Shown here piece after piece: positions 25,334 to 36,639 of a stretch of 64,000 nt of DNA. Every line of letters begins with the position of its first letter. Position 1 is the first letter of the stretch. The notes beneath the pieces were generated by a model that worked only from the letters and a program-made list of their open reading frames with translations, was not told the DNA's origin and ran no database searches. The DNA comes from Pseudomonadota bacterium (GTDB taxonomy: Bacteria; Bdellovibrionota; UBA1018; CAIMNF01). The translations under genes and the position numbers were made by a program. The stretch is from positions 1 to 64,000 of the forward strand of contig JAIXWV010000005.1 of NCBI GenBank assembly GCA_027491115.1. Direction: 5' to 3'.

Positions 25334-27152
25334 TGGTGAGCCACGAGGCAGCCTTCTGAACCGCCCCCTTGTACTTCTCCCTCGCCATCCCGAAGGTCTT
25401 CAGCTCCACCGTCGGGCGGACACCGAAATTCTCGATATACCCCTCAGGATCGATCGTCCGGTCTTTCCGCACGATCAACGACTCTGTCTGTCTCAAATCA
25501 AGGTGGCTGTTCGGCGCTTGATTGTGGTTCACCACGTTTCCGCCCGCTCCCATCGTCCTCTGGCCGATCACCGTCGCCATCCCGTTGTCCTGCAGCATCG
25601 CGGCAAAAATATCGCACATCGATGCACACATTTCGTTCACCAGCAGAACGACCTGGAATCCCTCTTCAAGGGCCGTATTCGGAGTAATCGAGAACGGCGC
25701 CAGAACTTCTGCCGACAAAGGTGCCGACAGACGGAGTCCTGCCCTTCTCTGAGACTCGAAATCCCCGAGAATTCTGCGAGAGATTTCGCGCTCCGAATCG
25801 TTACTGGCATTCATCGACTCCGACTCGAACTGATCGAGCCAGCTGTCCGAAAGACGGAACTGCATCTTCGGCATCTCGATCCGGGTCGAGGACAATGCCT
25901 GAGCCATCTTCATTCCGAGAACCAACGACCCACCGCCGTTGTTGATGGTGTCGAGGATCAGACGTTGCACGCCCAGAGACTGCATGGCCTTCAGGGTCGC
26001 CTTGAATTCGGCCATCACCGTGCTCTCCTCCTGGTCTGGAGAGAAAGTGTCGATCAAGACATAACCCACGAGTTCCTTCTTCTTGGTCGGTTTACCGGTC
26101 GAATCCAGCAGCCGCACCGGGGCAACGTATGCGGGATAGGTTTTCGCGACATCGATCATCACTGCATTCTCGAGCACAAACCTCCGCTTTGAGAGGGCTT
26201 CGAGAGGAGAAAGCTCCCCGGCAGCTCCGGAGGCACTCTCCACCGGACTCCAGGTCTCGATCCCGTCGATGAAGCGGAATCCGTCGACAAATGTCTTTCG
26301 AACTCCGCGGAGTACGCTTTGAATCCGGTCGATCGGCATTTCCATCCTGCCGTCGAACCCGACAAACCGGAACGAGAACACCCCGGTTTCTGCACGGTTG
26401 TCCGCAACCATCATGAAATTCCCATTCTTCTTGGCTTGGGCGGCCTTGGCCTGGTCCTGCTCCATCCTGAACTGGAACAGATCACGGACCACCCAAGGAA
26501 GATCCAGTTCCAGGGTCTTTCCGTCCCGCTCTACGGTCAGCACGGCATCTTTACCCTCCGGAAGCCCGTTCTGGGTCGAGATCCGGGTGAACAGCTTGTT
26601 CATATGGAAGGTCAGGTTCGCTTCCTCATTCCCGAGGTCCCGCAGTGGAACCAGAACGCTCTCGATCTGCTCACGAAGGGACTTCCCGTCGAGTTTACGG
26701 ATCTTGTCTCCGACCTTCACGGGATACTCCGACTTGGGATCAATGGTCGGGAGCAACTGGCTCACGACCAGATCCTCGCCCTCCCGATACCCGGCGAATC
26801 CGAGAAACGCCACCTGGGCGCGATTCGGCAAGGATGCGTTGGTGAGCGCTGCAGAGGTGTGGGCGTCTTTGAACTTCGCGACGAATTTCATCATCAACGC
26901 GTAAAACTCGTCATTGTCCTTCGTCAGGGTCGCCGCCTCGTTGGTTTCGCGTTTCAACCGCTCATAGTCGAACCCATGGAGCTTCTGCTTCATTTCCAGG
27001 GGTGCGTAGTTTTCTCCGAACTGCGAATAAATCCACGCGAGATCGGCCAGCTTCTCTTCGGTGGTCAAGGTCCGACGGGGAACCGGATCACAAGCGGTCA
27101 GGGTCAGAAAAAGTGTGGCGATCAGTGACACAAGAATGATGAGGCGTTTCAT
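25326..27152 (-). CDS. S41-family peptidase lipoprotein
   Basis: 608 residues. Signal peptide with lipobox LTAC at about residue 21. The middle carries a PDZ-like KVGDKIRKLDGKSL, then the S41 core: LILDTINNGGGSLVLGMKMAQAL and the probable catalytic Ser in LLVNEMCASMCDIFAAMLQD at about residue 515, followed by IGQRTMGAGGNV. Expected to cleave envelope proteins in the periplasm. The last two codons and stop fall in the IS right end, so the native C-terminus may have been altered. Oriented against the surrounding fab genes. A TAGCGT box lies 8 nt before the ATG. Confidence 0.85.
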   Translation of the reverse strand: MKRLIILVSLIATLFLTLTACDPVPRRTLTTEEKLADLAWIYSQFGENYAPLEMKQKLHGFDYERLKRETNEAATLTKDNDEFYALMMKFVAKFKDAHTSAALTNASLPNRAQVAFLGFAGYREGEDLVVSQLLPTIDPKSEYPVKVGDKIRKLDGKSLREQIESVLVPLRDLGNEEANLTFHMNKLFTRISTQNGLPEGKDAVLTVERDGKTLELDLPWVVRDLFQFRMEQDQAKAAQAKKNGNFMMVADNRAETGVFSFRFVGFDGRMEMPIDRIQSVLRGVRKTFVDGFRFIDGIETWSPVESASGAAGELSPLEALSKRRFVLENAVMIDVAKTYPAYVAPVRLLDSTGKPTKKKELVGYVLIDTFSPDQEESTVMAEFKATLKAMQSLGVQRLILDTINNGGGSLVLGMKMAQALSSTRIEMPKMQFRLSDSWLDQFESESMNASNDSEREISRRILGDFESQRRAGLRLSAPLSAEVLAPFSITPNTALEEGFQVVLLVNEMCASMCDIFAAMLQDNGMATVIGQRTMGAGGNVVNHNQAPNSHLDLRQTESLIVRKDRTIDPEGYIENFGVRPTVELKTFGMAREKYKGAVQKAASWLTTN

Positions 27153-27203
27153 GCCGCCGGACGCTACCCCGACCTCTATGCTTTGTATAGGATTTTTCAG
27201 GGT

Positions 27204-27249
27204 GCGTTAAGCGCCTTTGCGTCACACAACTTAACGCTTTGCACAAAGC
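27204..27249. promoter_or_regulatory. Nested inverted repeats between S41 peptidase and fabF
   Basis: GCGTTAAG (27204-27211) is the exact reverse complement of CTTAACGC (27230-27237), and a palindrome GCTTTG-CA-CAAAGC follows at 27236-27249. They lie in the 157-bp divergent spacer upstream of both start codons, consistent with an operator for a dimeric regulator or a remnant of the event that inserted this segment. Confidence 0.45.
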
Positions 27250-27297
27250 AATGAATTCGACACCTCTTTCCTGTTTCCCTTTCCGACCCGGATTGGT

Positions 27298-27303
27298 TAA
27301 ATT
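27298..27303 (+). promoter_or_regulatory. -10 box of fabF, leaderless type
   Basis: TAAATT ends 6 nt before the fabF ATG. The -35 is weak (TTTCCC about 18 bp upstream). There is no Shine-Dalgarno sequence. fabF thus appears to have its own promoter after being separated from acpP. Confidence 0.45.
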
Positions 27304-27309
27304 CCGGGC

Positions 27310-28628
<1,319 letters not shown>

Positions 28629-28632
<4 letters not shown>

Positions 28633-29071
28633 AACTGCTGATCGCCTCCGATCATGCCGGCTTCGAACTGAAAGAAGCCTTGAAGGACCGGGCCGGGACC
28701 CTGGGCGTGAGCTTCAACGATCTCGGAACCCATTCCCAAGACAGCGTCGATTACCCTGACTACGCCCACGCGCTCGCACGCGAGCTCCTGAAGCCGGGAT
28801 CCGGGGCTTCGCTCGGAATCCTGATTTGCGGAAGCGGAGTCGGCGTGAGCATCGCCGCGAACCGGCACCCGGGAATCCGTGCGGTTCTCGCCGAATCCCC
28901 GGAAATCGCTCGCCTCGGTCGCGAACACAATCATGCCAATGTCCTCTGCCTCGGTGCCCGCTTCCTGAGTCCCGACCGGGCTGTCGAAGTGATCCGTGCC
29001 TTTTTGACCGCAACCCCCGAAACCGGTGAACGCCATGTCCGCCGGGTCCAGAAACTGGGAGAACCCTCGAA

Positions 29072-29075
<4 letters not shown>
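28629..29075 (+). CDS. rpiB: Ribose-5-phosphate isomerase B
   Basis: 148 residues beginning at the ATGA overlap with fabF. RpiB signatures: [51 protein letters not shown] with the active-site Cys at about residue 69, and [14 protein letters not shown]. Interconverts ribose-5-P and ribulose-5-P. The fabF-rpiB-glyA order is known from other bacteria. Confidence 0.95.
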
Positions 29076-30342
<1,267 letters not shown>

Positions 30343-30346
<4 letters not shown>

Positions 30347-31488
30347 TTTTCGACACGACGTTTGAAACCGAAGCCCAGATCGAGATTCGCACGCTTGCAA
30401 GAAAGTTCGCGCAGGAGCGGATCCGCCCGATTGTCGAGCATGACGAGGAAACGGGAACCTTCCGCCGTGACATCATCCGGGAGCTCGGGAATCTCGGACT
30501 CACGGGGATACCGGTGTCCGAAGCCTTGGGTGGTGCGGGGCTCGGTTATCAAGAGTACATCGGGGCAATCGAAGAAATTGCCGCCGAGAGCGGCGCCTAC
30601 GCGGTGAGCGTCGCGGTCACTGGACTGCCTCAGGTGATTCTCGAGAAACAGGGGAATGAAGCCCAGAAGCAAAAATACATTCCGAAACTCGCATCAGGTG
30701 AGGGAATCGGCTCGTTCGTCCTGTCCGAGGCGGGGAGCGGCTCCGATGCTGCAAGTCTCCGGACCACAGCGGTCCGGGACGGAAACCACTATGTCCTGAA
30801 CGGCACCAAGCTCTGGATCACCCAGGCCGATGAAGCCGATGTGTTCATCGCCATGGCCCGCACCGGAGGACCCGGTGCGAAAGGGGTCTCGGCCTTCATC
30901 CTTGAAAAAGGCATGTCGGGCATTTTGATGGGGAAGCGCGAAAAGAAGATGGGGATGAACATCTCGCACACCATGGAAGTGCTCTTGGAGAACGTCCGGG
31001 TCCCGGTTGAAAACCGGATCGCCGAAGAAGGAGATGGAATGAAGGTCGCCTTCGCCGCACTCGATTCTGGACGGATTACGATCGCGGCAACCGCACTCGG
31101 CATCGCCCGTTCGGCCATCGAATGTGCGAGCCGACACGCCAATCTCCGCGAGCAGTTCGGAAAGCCCATTCTGGAATTCCAGGGTGTTGGCTTCATGTTG
31201 GCCGACATGCTGAACGAGTACCACTCGGCCAAGCTCGTTGTTCAAAAAGCCGCTTTTCTGAAGGACCAAGGTCTGCCCTTCTCCATCCAGGCCGCCCAAG
31301 CCAAGGTGCTGGCCACCGACATGGCCATGAAGGTGACCACTGATGCAGTCCAGATCCTCGGGGGCTCAGGTTACACACGAGAATTCCCTGTGGAACGCCT
31401 CATGCGCGAAGCGAAGATGCTCCAGATTGTCGAGGGTACGAACCAGATCCAGCGACTAGTGATCTCACGAGCTCTCAAACAGGACTGA
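30343..31488 (+). CDS. Acyl-CoA dehydrogenase
   Basis: 381 residues from ATG 30343 (ATGA overlap with glyA). FAD-dependent family: [65 protein letters not shown] and the C-terminal [11 protein letters not shown] with the catalytic Glu, as in short/medium-chain butyryl-CoA-type enzymes. Oxidises acyl-CoA to enoyl-CoA, passing electrons to ETF. Its place beside fab genes is unusual, since it acts in beta-oxidation or amino-acid breakdown. Confidence 0.93.
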
Positions 31489-31505
31489 GGCCCGGTAAGG
31501 GACTC

Positions 31506-31534
31506 TTTCCAACAGGACGGGTTTCGGCTAGGAT
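31506..31534 (+). promoter_or_regulatory. Leaderless-type promoter of pgi
   Basis: TTTCCA (31506-31511), 17 bp, TAGGAT (31529-31534), then 6 nt to ATG 31541. No ribosome site in the spacer. Confidence 0.5.
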
Positions 31535-31540
31535 CGCTCC

Positions 31541-32896
31541 ATGTCGATCAGTGCATCCCGTTTTGGCAGTTCCCCCTTGCTCCTCGATTGGAGCGGACTC
31601 AATACCGAGATCTCCCGTGAAGAGCGCGAAGAGGCCCATGCGAAGTGGCTCGCCACCCTGGACGGACTTCGTGCGCGGGTCTCTGGATTCTACGATGCCG
31701 TGATCGACCCCTCCCTCTCACAAATCGAAGCCTGCCGGACTCTAGCCGACCGTTTCAAGTCTGATTCAAGGATCCGTCATTGCCTGTTCATCGGAATCGG
31801 AGGAAGCAGTCTCGGACCCCTCTGTTTGATCGATGCCCTGAAGCACCGGAGTTCTTCGCCCATTCAATTCCACTTTTTCGAAAACCCGGATCCGATCGAC
31901 TGGCAATACCGGATCGCTCGGATGAAGCCCGAAGAAACTCTGGTTTGCGTGGTAACCAAATCCGGTACCACCTATGAGACGATTTCAATCTTCATGCTCG
32001 CCTGGAACTGGCTCGTTCAATCGCTCGGAACGCAACGAGCAGCGGCCCAGACTGTGGCCATCACCGATCCTGCCAAAGGAGAGTTGCTCGAGTTTGCACG
32101 GAAAGAAGGTCTTTCTACACTCGAAATCGCGCCATCAGTGGGTGGCCGATTCAGCGTCTTCACCCCAGTCGGACTGTTCGCTGCCGCGCTTGCGGGACTC
32201 GATCTGGACGCCTTCCTTTTGGGAGCCAAGAAAATCCGGGATTACTGCGAACGGGCGAGCCAGGAGAAGAACCTGTTTTTGACTTGGGCGGTGTCCTTGA
32301 TGAAAAAACGGGAAACCCATCCCATTCACGTGATGATGCCCTACACCACCCCACTCCGTCAGGCGGGTGCCTGGTGGGTGCAGCTCTGGTCGGAGAGTCT
32401 CGGTAAGGATGGAAAAGGCTTCACCGCCGTACCCTCACTCGGAGCTGTGGATCAGCATTCCATGCTACAGCTCCTCCGTGACGGCCCGAACGACAAGGTG
32501 ATCTGGTTTGTGAACATCCAGGATTTCGGACCCAAAGTGCCTGTCCCGTCGGTGAAGTTCCCGGTGAAGACCTTCGAGCTCCTGGAAGGTCAGGAGCTCG
32601 GCTCATTGCTGGACACCGAGTTCCGCGCCATTCAAAAGGTGATGAAGAACCGGGGGCGTCCTGCACTCCAGCTTCAGCTGGATTCCCTGACCGAAGAATC
32701 CCTTGGTGCCTTTTTCTTCGCGCTGTCCGTTCTGACCGCCTATGCGGGTCGACTCCTCGGGGTGGACCCCTTTGACCAGCCGGGAGTGGAAGAAGGCAAG
32801 GTCTACATCCGTGAGACGCTGGAACAGATCAAAAAACAGGCTAAATATATGGATCCCGAGGACACTGTCCATCGCTTGAGACTCCATCGGGAGTGA
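31541..32896 (+). CDS. pgi: Glucose-6-phosphate isomerase
   Basis: 451 residues, in the range of the shorter bacterial form (about 410-450) rather than the 550-residue enterobacterial one. FIGIGGSSLGP, VVTKSGTTYET and the late QPGVEEGKVYIRE with catalytic residues are present. Interconverts glucose-6-P and fructose-6-P. Single gene with its own promoter; a 9-bp inverted repeat follows the stop. Confidence 0.93.
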   Translation: MSISASRFGSSPLLLDWSGLNTEISREEREEAHAKWLATLDGLRARVSGFYDAVIDPSLSQIEACRTLADRFKSDSRIRHCLFIGIGGSSLGPLCLIDALKHRSSSPIQFHFFENPDPIDWQYRIARMKPEETLVCVVTKSGTTYETISIFMLAWNWLVQSLGTQRAAAQTVAITDPAKGELLEFARKEGLSTLEIAPSVGGRFSVFTPVGLFAAALAGLDLDAFLLGAKKIRDYCERASQEKNLFLTWAVSLMKKRETHPIHVMMPYTTPLRQAGAWWVQLWSESLGKDGKGFTAVPSLGAVDQHSMLQLLRDGPNDKVIWFVNIQDFGPKVPVPSVKFPVKTFELLEGQELGSLLDTEFRAIQKVMKNRGRPALQLQLDSLTEESLGAFFFALSVLTAYAGRLLGVDPFDQPGVEEGKVYIRETLEQIKKQAKYMDPEDTVHRLRLHRE

Positions 32897-32934
32897 GTTG
32901 ACGCATTCTGCCAGTCGAGATTCTGACTCACTCC
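32890..32934. terminator. Hairpin at the 3' end of pgi
   Basis: GGAGTGAGT (32890-32898) and ACTCACTCC (32926-32934) are perfect reverse complements around a 27-nt loop and overlap the pgi stop codon. No T-run follows, so it is a terminator-like or mRNA-stabilising hairpin. Confidence 0.45.
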
Positions 32935-32952
32935 AGTCGATCGCACCTTCTC

Positions 32953-32981
32953 TTTCAATTACAGCGGCTTTCCATTAAGAT
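32953..32981 (+). promoter_or_regulatory. Promoter of the FHA-GGDEF gene, short leader
   Basis: TTTCAA (32953-32958), 17 bp, TAAGAT (32976-32981), 9 nt to ATG 32991. Confidence 0.5.
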
Positions 32982-32990
32982 GGGGATGCC

Positions 32991-33920
32991 ATGGCAAACA
33001 GTGATTTTGACTCGAAAGACCGCACAGCGATCCTTGGATTTGACCAGGAGACCATCAACCGCGAACTCCAAAAAGCCAAGGAGCAACCGGCTTGTCTGAT
33101 CCTGATCAAGGGGACCCCGCAAGGACATCGGTATTTCATCACTGCAGATGAGATGGTGATCGGTCGCGATCCGGCAGCGGACATTTCGATCCCGGACGGG
33201 TCCATTTCGCGTAAGCACGCCCGAATCAAGCAGTCCGGCGGAGCCGTGACCATCGAAGATCTCGGTTCATCGAACGGAACCTCCGTGAACAGCAAGAAGC
33301 TCGAGCCGGGTAATGTCGTGACCCTTTCAAAAGAGGACATGATCAAACTCGGGAACTCCATCGTGAAGTACCTTCCCGCAGGTGAGCTCGAGATCGTGTT
33401 CTACGGAAACCTGAATCAGGCGGCCAACACCGATCCGATGACCAAATGTTTCAACAAAGGCTACTTCCTCGAAGCCATCGAGGCGGAAGTGAAGCGTGCC
33501 AAGGCCCTTTCCACTCCCATCTCGCTCATGTTTTTCGATCTCGATCACTTCAAGAAAGTGAACGACACCTACGGACACGAAGGCGGCGATTTTGTTCTGA
33601 AAGAATTCACGAACCTGGTCCGGGGTCTCGGTCTTATCCAGAAGAGTGACATCTTCGCCCGCTACGGTGGCGAAGAGTTTTGCCTCATGATGCCGTCCAA
33701 GTCCGCACAAGAAGCGGGCAAAATCGCCGAGACCATCCGTGGCAAAGTGCAGATGCACGAGTTCAATTACGAAGGTCAGAGAATCCCGGTGACCACGAGT
33801 CTCGGCGTCGCAGAGCTCAAGTCCGATATGGAAACTGCGACTGACCTGATCAAGGCCTCCGACAAGGCTCTTTATGAGTCGAAGAAGAGTGGCCGGAACC
33901 GCGTCACCATCGCAGTCTGA
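32991..33920 (+). CDS. FHA-GGDEF diguanylate cyclase, DgcB-like
   Basis: 309 residues. A short N-terminal tail with Ser/Thr (SKDRTAILGF) precedes an FHA domain at about residues 45-115 (VIGRDPAADISIPDGSISRKHARI, split by eye; DLGSSNGTSVN), then a GGDEF domain at about 140-305 with the intact active loop RYGGEEF and FFDLDHFKKVNDTYGHEGGD. An inhibitory RxxD site is not evident before GGEEF. It should make c-di-GMP, gated by phospho-Thr binding. The layout matches DgcB of Bdellovibrio bacteriovorus, needed for prey invasion; orthology is inferred from architecture. mutL follows after 11 bp. Confidence 0.9.
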   Translation: MANSDFDSKDRTAILGFDQETINRELQKAKEQPACLILIKGTPQGHRYFITADEMVIGRDPAADISIPDGSISRKHARIKQSGGAVTIEDLGSSNGTSVNSKKLEPGNVVTLSKEDMIKLGNSIVKYLPAGELEIVFYGNLNQAANTDPMTKCFNKGYFLEAIEAEVKRAKALSTPISLMFFDLDHFKKVNDTYGHEGGDFVLKEFTNLVRGLGLIQKSDIFARYGGEEFCLMMPSKSAQEAGKIAETIRGKVQMHEFNYEGQRIPVTTSLGVAELKSDMETATDLIKASDKALYESKKSGRNRVTIAV

Positions 33921-33931
33921 ACGGCCCTACC

Positions 33932-35683
33932 ATGGGAAACATCCGGATTCTACCTTCCCTGATCGCCGAGCGGATTGCCGCCGGTGAGGTGGTCGAGCGG
34001 CCCGCAAGTGTCGTCAAGGAACTTTGCGAGAACGCGATTGATGCCGGTGCTTCCGCCGTGGAAGTGCGTCTGGCGAAGGGTGGAACCGAGTTGATCGAGG
34101 TCACCGACAACGGTTCGGGGATGCCTCGCGAGGATCTCGAGGTCTGCATCGGGCGCCATGCCACCAGCAAGATCCGCGAATTCGAAGATCTGTCCAAGCT
34201 GAACACTCTCGGTTTCCGCGGAGAGGCTTTGCCGAGTATCGCCTCGGTTTCCGAACTGTCTGTCGTCTCGAGATCGAGCGGTTCAACCGTGACGCACGAG
34301 ATCCGCCTCGCCCAAAGCGCTGCAGAGCGGGTGGAAGCGCGGAATGTTCCGAACATCTCCTTCCTGGGATCCGCTCACGGAACCCGGGTCCGGGTGGCTT
34401 CGCTTTTTTCCCAGATCCCGGCGCGCCTCAAGTTCCTGAAGTCGACCGGAGCCGAGACCTCCGCTGTGCGTGAGATCATCGAACGACTGGCATTGACCCA
34501 TCCGGAGGTGGCCTTCACTCTCAAGAATGAAGACCGGACTTTGCTCGAGCTTCCTGCAGAGAGTCTCAAGGACCGGACGGTCCGGATGCTGGCGGACGAC
34601 AATCCTTATGAAATCGTCGAAACCGAGCTTCCGGGCGCCTATTCGATCCGGGTGATCTGGCTCAAGGGCCTGAGCCTGCCTCACACCCGGGGAATGTACC
34701 AGATTGTGAACGGTCGGGCCCTGCGGGACCGGACCCTGCAATCCGCAATTCTGAATCCTCTAAAACAGTCTTTCCTTCCAGGAAATTTCCCGGTCTGCGT
34801 CGTCCGCATCGATCTCCCGACGGATGAGCTCGATGTGAACGTCCACCCCGGGAAGACCGAGATCCGCTTCCTCGAGTCGCGAAAGATCTACGCACTCTGT
34901 GATGCGGCATTCGAGCGCCTCCTCGGGCGTCCGGCCTTCCGGGATGGCGGTCCCGGTCCGGATCCGGGCTTCCATCCTCCACAGTGGAATAATCAGTGGA
35001 ATCGCGAATCGACTCCCTTTCTCGCTTTGAATGCGGAAACACAGGCAGGCACAGGGCCATCCACCACCCCACCCACCTTTTTTGACTCGACACCGATCGG
35101 TGAGTACCGCGGAGTCTGGTTCGCCACTTACCTCGCTTTCGAAAAAGACGACAAGATCACCCTGATCGATCAACACGCGGCCCATGAACGTGTCCGTTAC
35201 GAGCAAATCAAAAAAGGCGTCCTCGGAAAGCAAGGGTGCGAGACCCAACAGCTCCTGGTTCCGGAGGTGGTGAAGTTTCCTCCGGATCGACTGATACGAC
35301 TCAGAAACAAACTCGATTGGGTCAAGCCGCTCGGATTCGACGCTGAGGTGTTCGGTGAGGAGTCGGTGGTTTTCCGCGCCATCCCGTCGGTCTGGGGTTC
35401 AGGCACCTTACCGGAGCGGCTCCGGAACCTGCTGGAACGGCTGGAAAACGAAGACGCCGGCCCCGAGCATCCGACCTGGGACGAGGTCTTGTTCGAGAAG
35501 ATCGCCATGGAAGCCTGTCGCTCTTCCTTCAAGGCTGGAGACACCCTTCACGAATGGTCGGCCCGCGACCTGGTCCGAAAACTGTTCACCTGCGAACACC
35601 CCGGGAATTGCCCTCACGGACGCCCCACTTCGATCACCCTCTCCCGCAACAAGGTGGAAGAATGGTTCAGTCGATTGTCCTGA
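33932..35683 (+). CDS. mutL: DNA mismatch repair protein MutL
   Basis: 583 residues. N-terminal GHKL ATPase: IAAGEVVERPASVVKELCENAIDAG, DNGSGM, GRHATSKI and LGFRGEALPSI. The C-terminal domain carries the endonuclease metal motif DQHA-x2-E-x4-E (DQHAAHERVRYE at about residue 415), plus ACR and CPHGRP. This is the nicking type of MutL, used in bacteria without MutH. The short Pro/Gly-rich linker is at about 335-385. Probably co-transcribed with the cyclase; miaA overlaps its 3' end. Confidence 0.96.
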   Translation: MGNIRILPSLIAERIAAGEVVERPASVVKELCENAIDAGASAVEVRLAKGGTELIEVTDNGSGMPREDLEVCIGRHATSKIREFEDLSKLNTLGFRGEALPSIASVSELSVVSRSSGSTVTHEIRLAQSAAERVEARNVPNISFLGSAHGTRVRVASLFSQIPARLKFLKSTGAETSAVREIIERLALTHPEVAFTLKNEDRTLLELPAESLKDRTVRMLADDNPYEIVETELPGAYSIRVIWLKGLSLPHTRGMYQIVNGRALRDRTLQSAILNPLKQSFLPGNFPVCVVRIDLPTDELDVNVHPGKTEIRFLESRKIYALCDAAFERLLGRPAFRDGGPGPDPGFHPPQWNNQWNRESTPFLALNAETQAGTGPSTTPPTFFDSTPIGEYRGVWFATYLAFEKDDKITLIDQHAAHERVRYEQIKKGVLGKQGCETQQLLVPEVVKFPPDRLIRLRNKLDWVKPLGFDAEVFGEESVVFRAIPSVWGSGTLPERLRNLLERLENEDAGPEHPTWDEVLFEKIAMEACRSSFKAGDTLHEWSARDLVRKLFTCEHPGNCPHGRPTSITLSRNKVEEWFSRLS

Positions 35684-36579
35684 GCGGTCCGACCGCATCG
35701 GGTAAGTCCTCCTTGGCCGTCGAAGTCGCATCGAGTCTGGGCCTTGAGATCATCAATGCCGACAGCGTCTGTTTTTACCGGGGATTCAACATCGGATCGG
35801 CGAAACCGACGGCCGAGGAACGCGCCCAAGTCCCCCACCACTTGGTCGATGTGGCCGATCCGCTTGAAACCTATCACGCAGGCCGTTTCCTCAAGGACTG
35901 CAAGGAGCGGCTCGAGGAGATCCACTCTCGTGGCAAACGGGCCATCATCGTGGGGGGAAGCGGATTTTATCTGAAAGCGCTTCGCAAAGGACTCTGGGAC
36001 GCCCCCGAGGGATCTCCGGAGTTCCGGAACAGCCTTGCCGATCGCCCGACGGAAGACCTGTTCGGTGAGCTACTGAAAGAGGATCCGGTTCAAGCTCGAA
36101 AAATCGGACCTGCTGATCGATACCGCCTCGTCCGGGCACTCGAGATCTTCCACCTCTCCGGCCGGAAGCCTTCGGACCTCGAGTCAGGAATGAACGAAAA
36201 AACCGATCCTTCCTTCCAGCTCTGGGTGATCGACCGGGAGAATCCGGAACTCATGGAACGCATCGGACTCCGGGTGGAGAAAATGCTCGACCAGGGATGG
36301 GTGGAAGAGACCCGACATTTGTTGGAGACCTGTCCTGAGTCGAGAACGCTCCGGGCGGTGGGCTACGCCCAAGTGGTCCGCCACCTCAAGGGCGAACTCC
36401 CCCCGGGCCGGAAAGTCCTTCCTGGAATCGCAGGCCTCCGAGAGGAAATCATTCTTTCCCACCGCCAACTCGTCAAACAGCAAAGAACCTGGTTCAAGCA
36501 GCTGTCCCCTGATCGGTCTTTCACGCTGGATTCAGACCTGTTTGACCTAAAAGAAAAACTGATCCAGTTCTATCAGTAA
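35662..36579 (+). CDS. miaA: tRNA dimethylallyltransferase
   Basis: 305 residues from ATG 35662, overlapping mutL by 22 bp; a longer frame to 35554 would lie wholly in mutL. P-loop SGPTASGKSSLA, INADSVCFYRGFNIGSAKPT, HHLVDVADP, IIVGGSGFYLKAL and AVGYAQV are typical. Adds dimethylallyl to A37 of UNN-reading tRNAs. In INADSVCFYRG the usual Gln-Val-Tyr (as in DSMQVYRG) is replaced by VCFY, a mild divergence. mutL-miaA adjacency is widespread. Confidence 0.94.
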   Translation: MVQSIVLSGPTASGKSSLAVEVASSLGLEIINADSVCFYRGFNIGSAKPTAEERAQVPHHLVDVADPLETYHAGRFLKDCKERLEEIHSRGKRAIIVGGSGFYLKALRKGLWDAPEGSPEFRNSLADRPTEDLFGELLKEDPVQARKIGPADRYRLVRALEIFHLSGRKPSDLESGMNEKTDPSFQLWVIDRENPELMERIGLRVEKMLDQGWVEETRHLLETCPESRTLRAVGYAQVVRHLKGELPPGRKVLPGIAGLREEIILSHRQLVKQQRTWFKQLSPDRSFTLDSDLFDLKEKLIQFYQ

Positions 36580-36639
36580 GGATTAGCTGATATTTTAGGA
36601 TGCATCGGGTAAACCTGAGGCTCACGAGGAGCTTGAATT

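Noticed and set aside
24324-25342. Target-site duplication flanking the IS
   Set aside because: The 9-bp flanks AATCACTGA and TGGTGAGCC do not match; shifting the boundary by a few bases did not help.
26319-27128. Open frame antisense to the S41 peptidase
   Set aside because: No motifs; sense frame has lipobox and S41 core.
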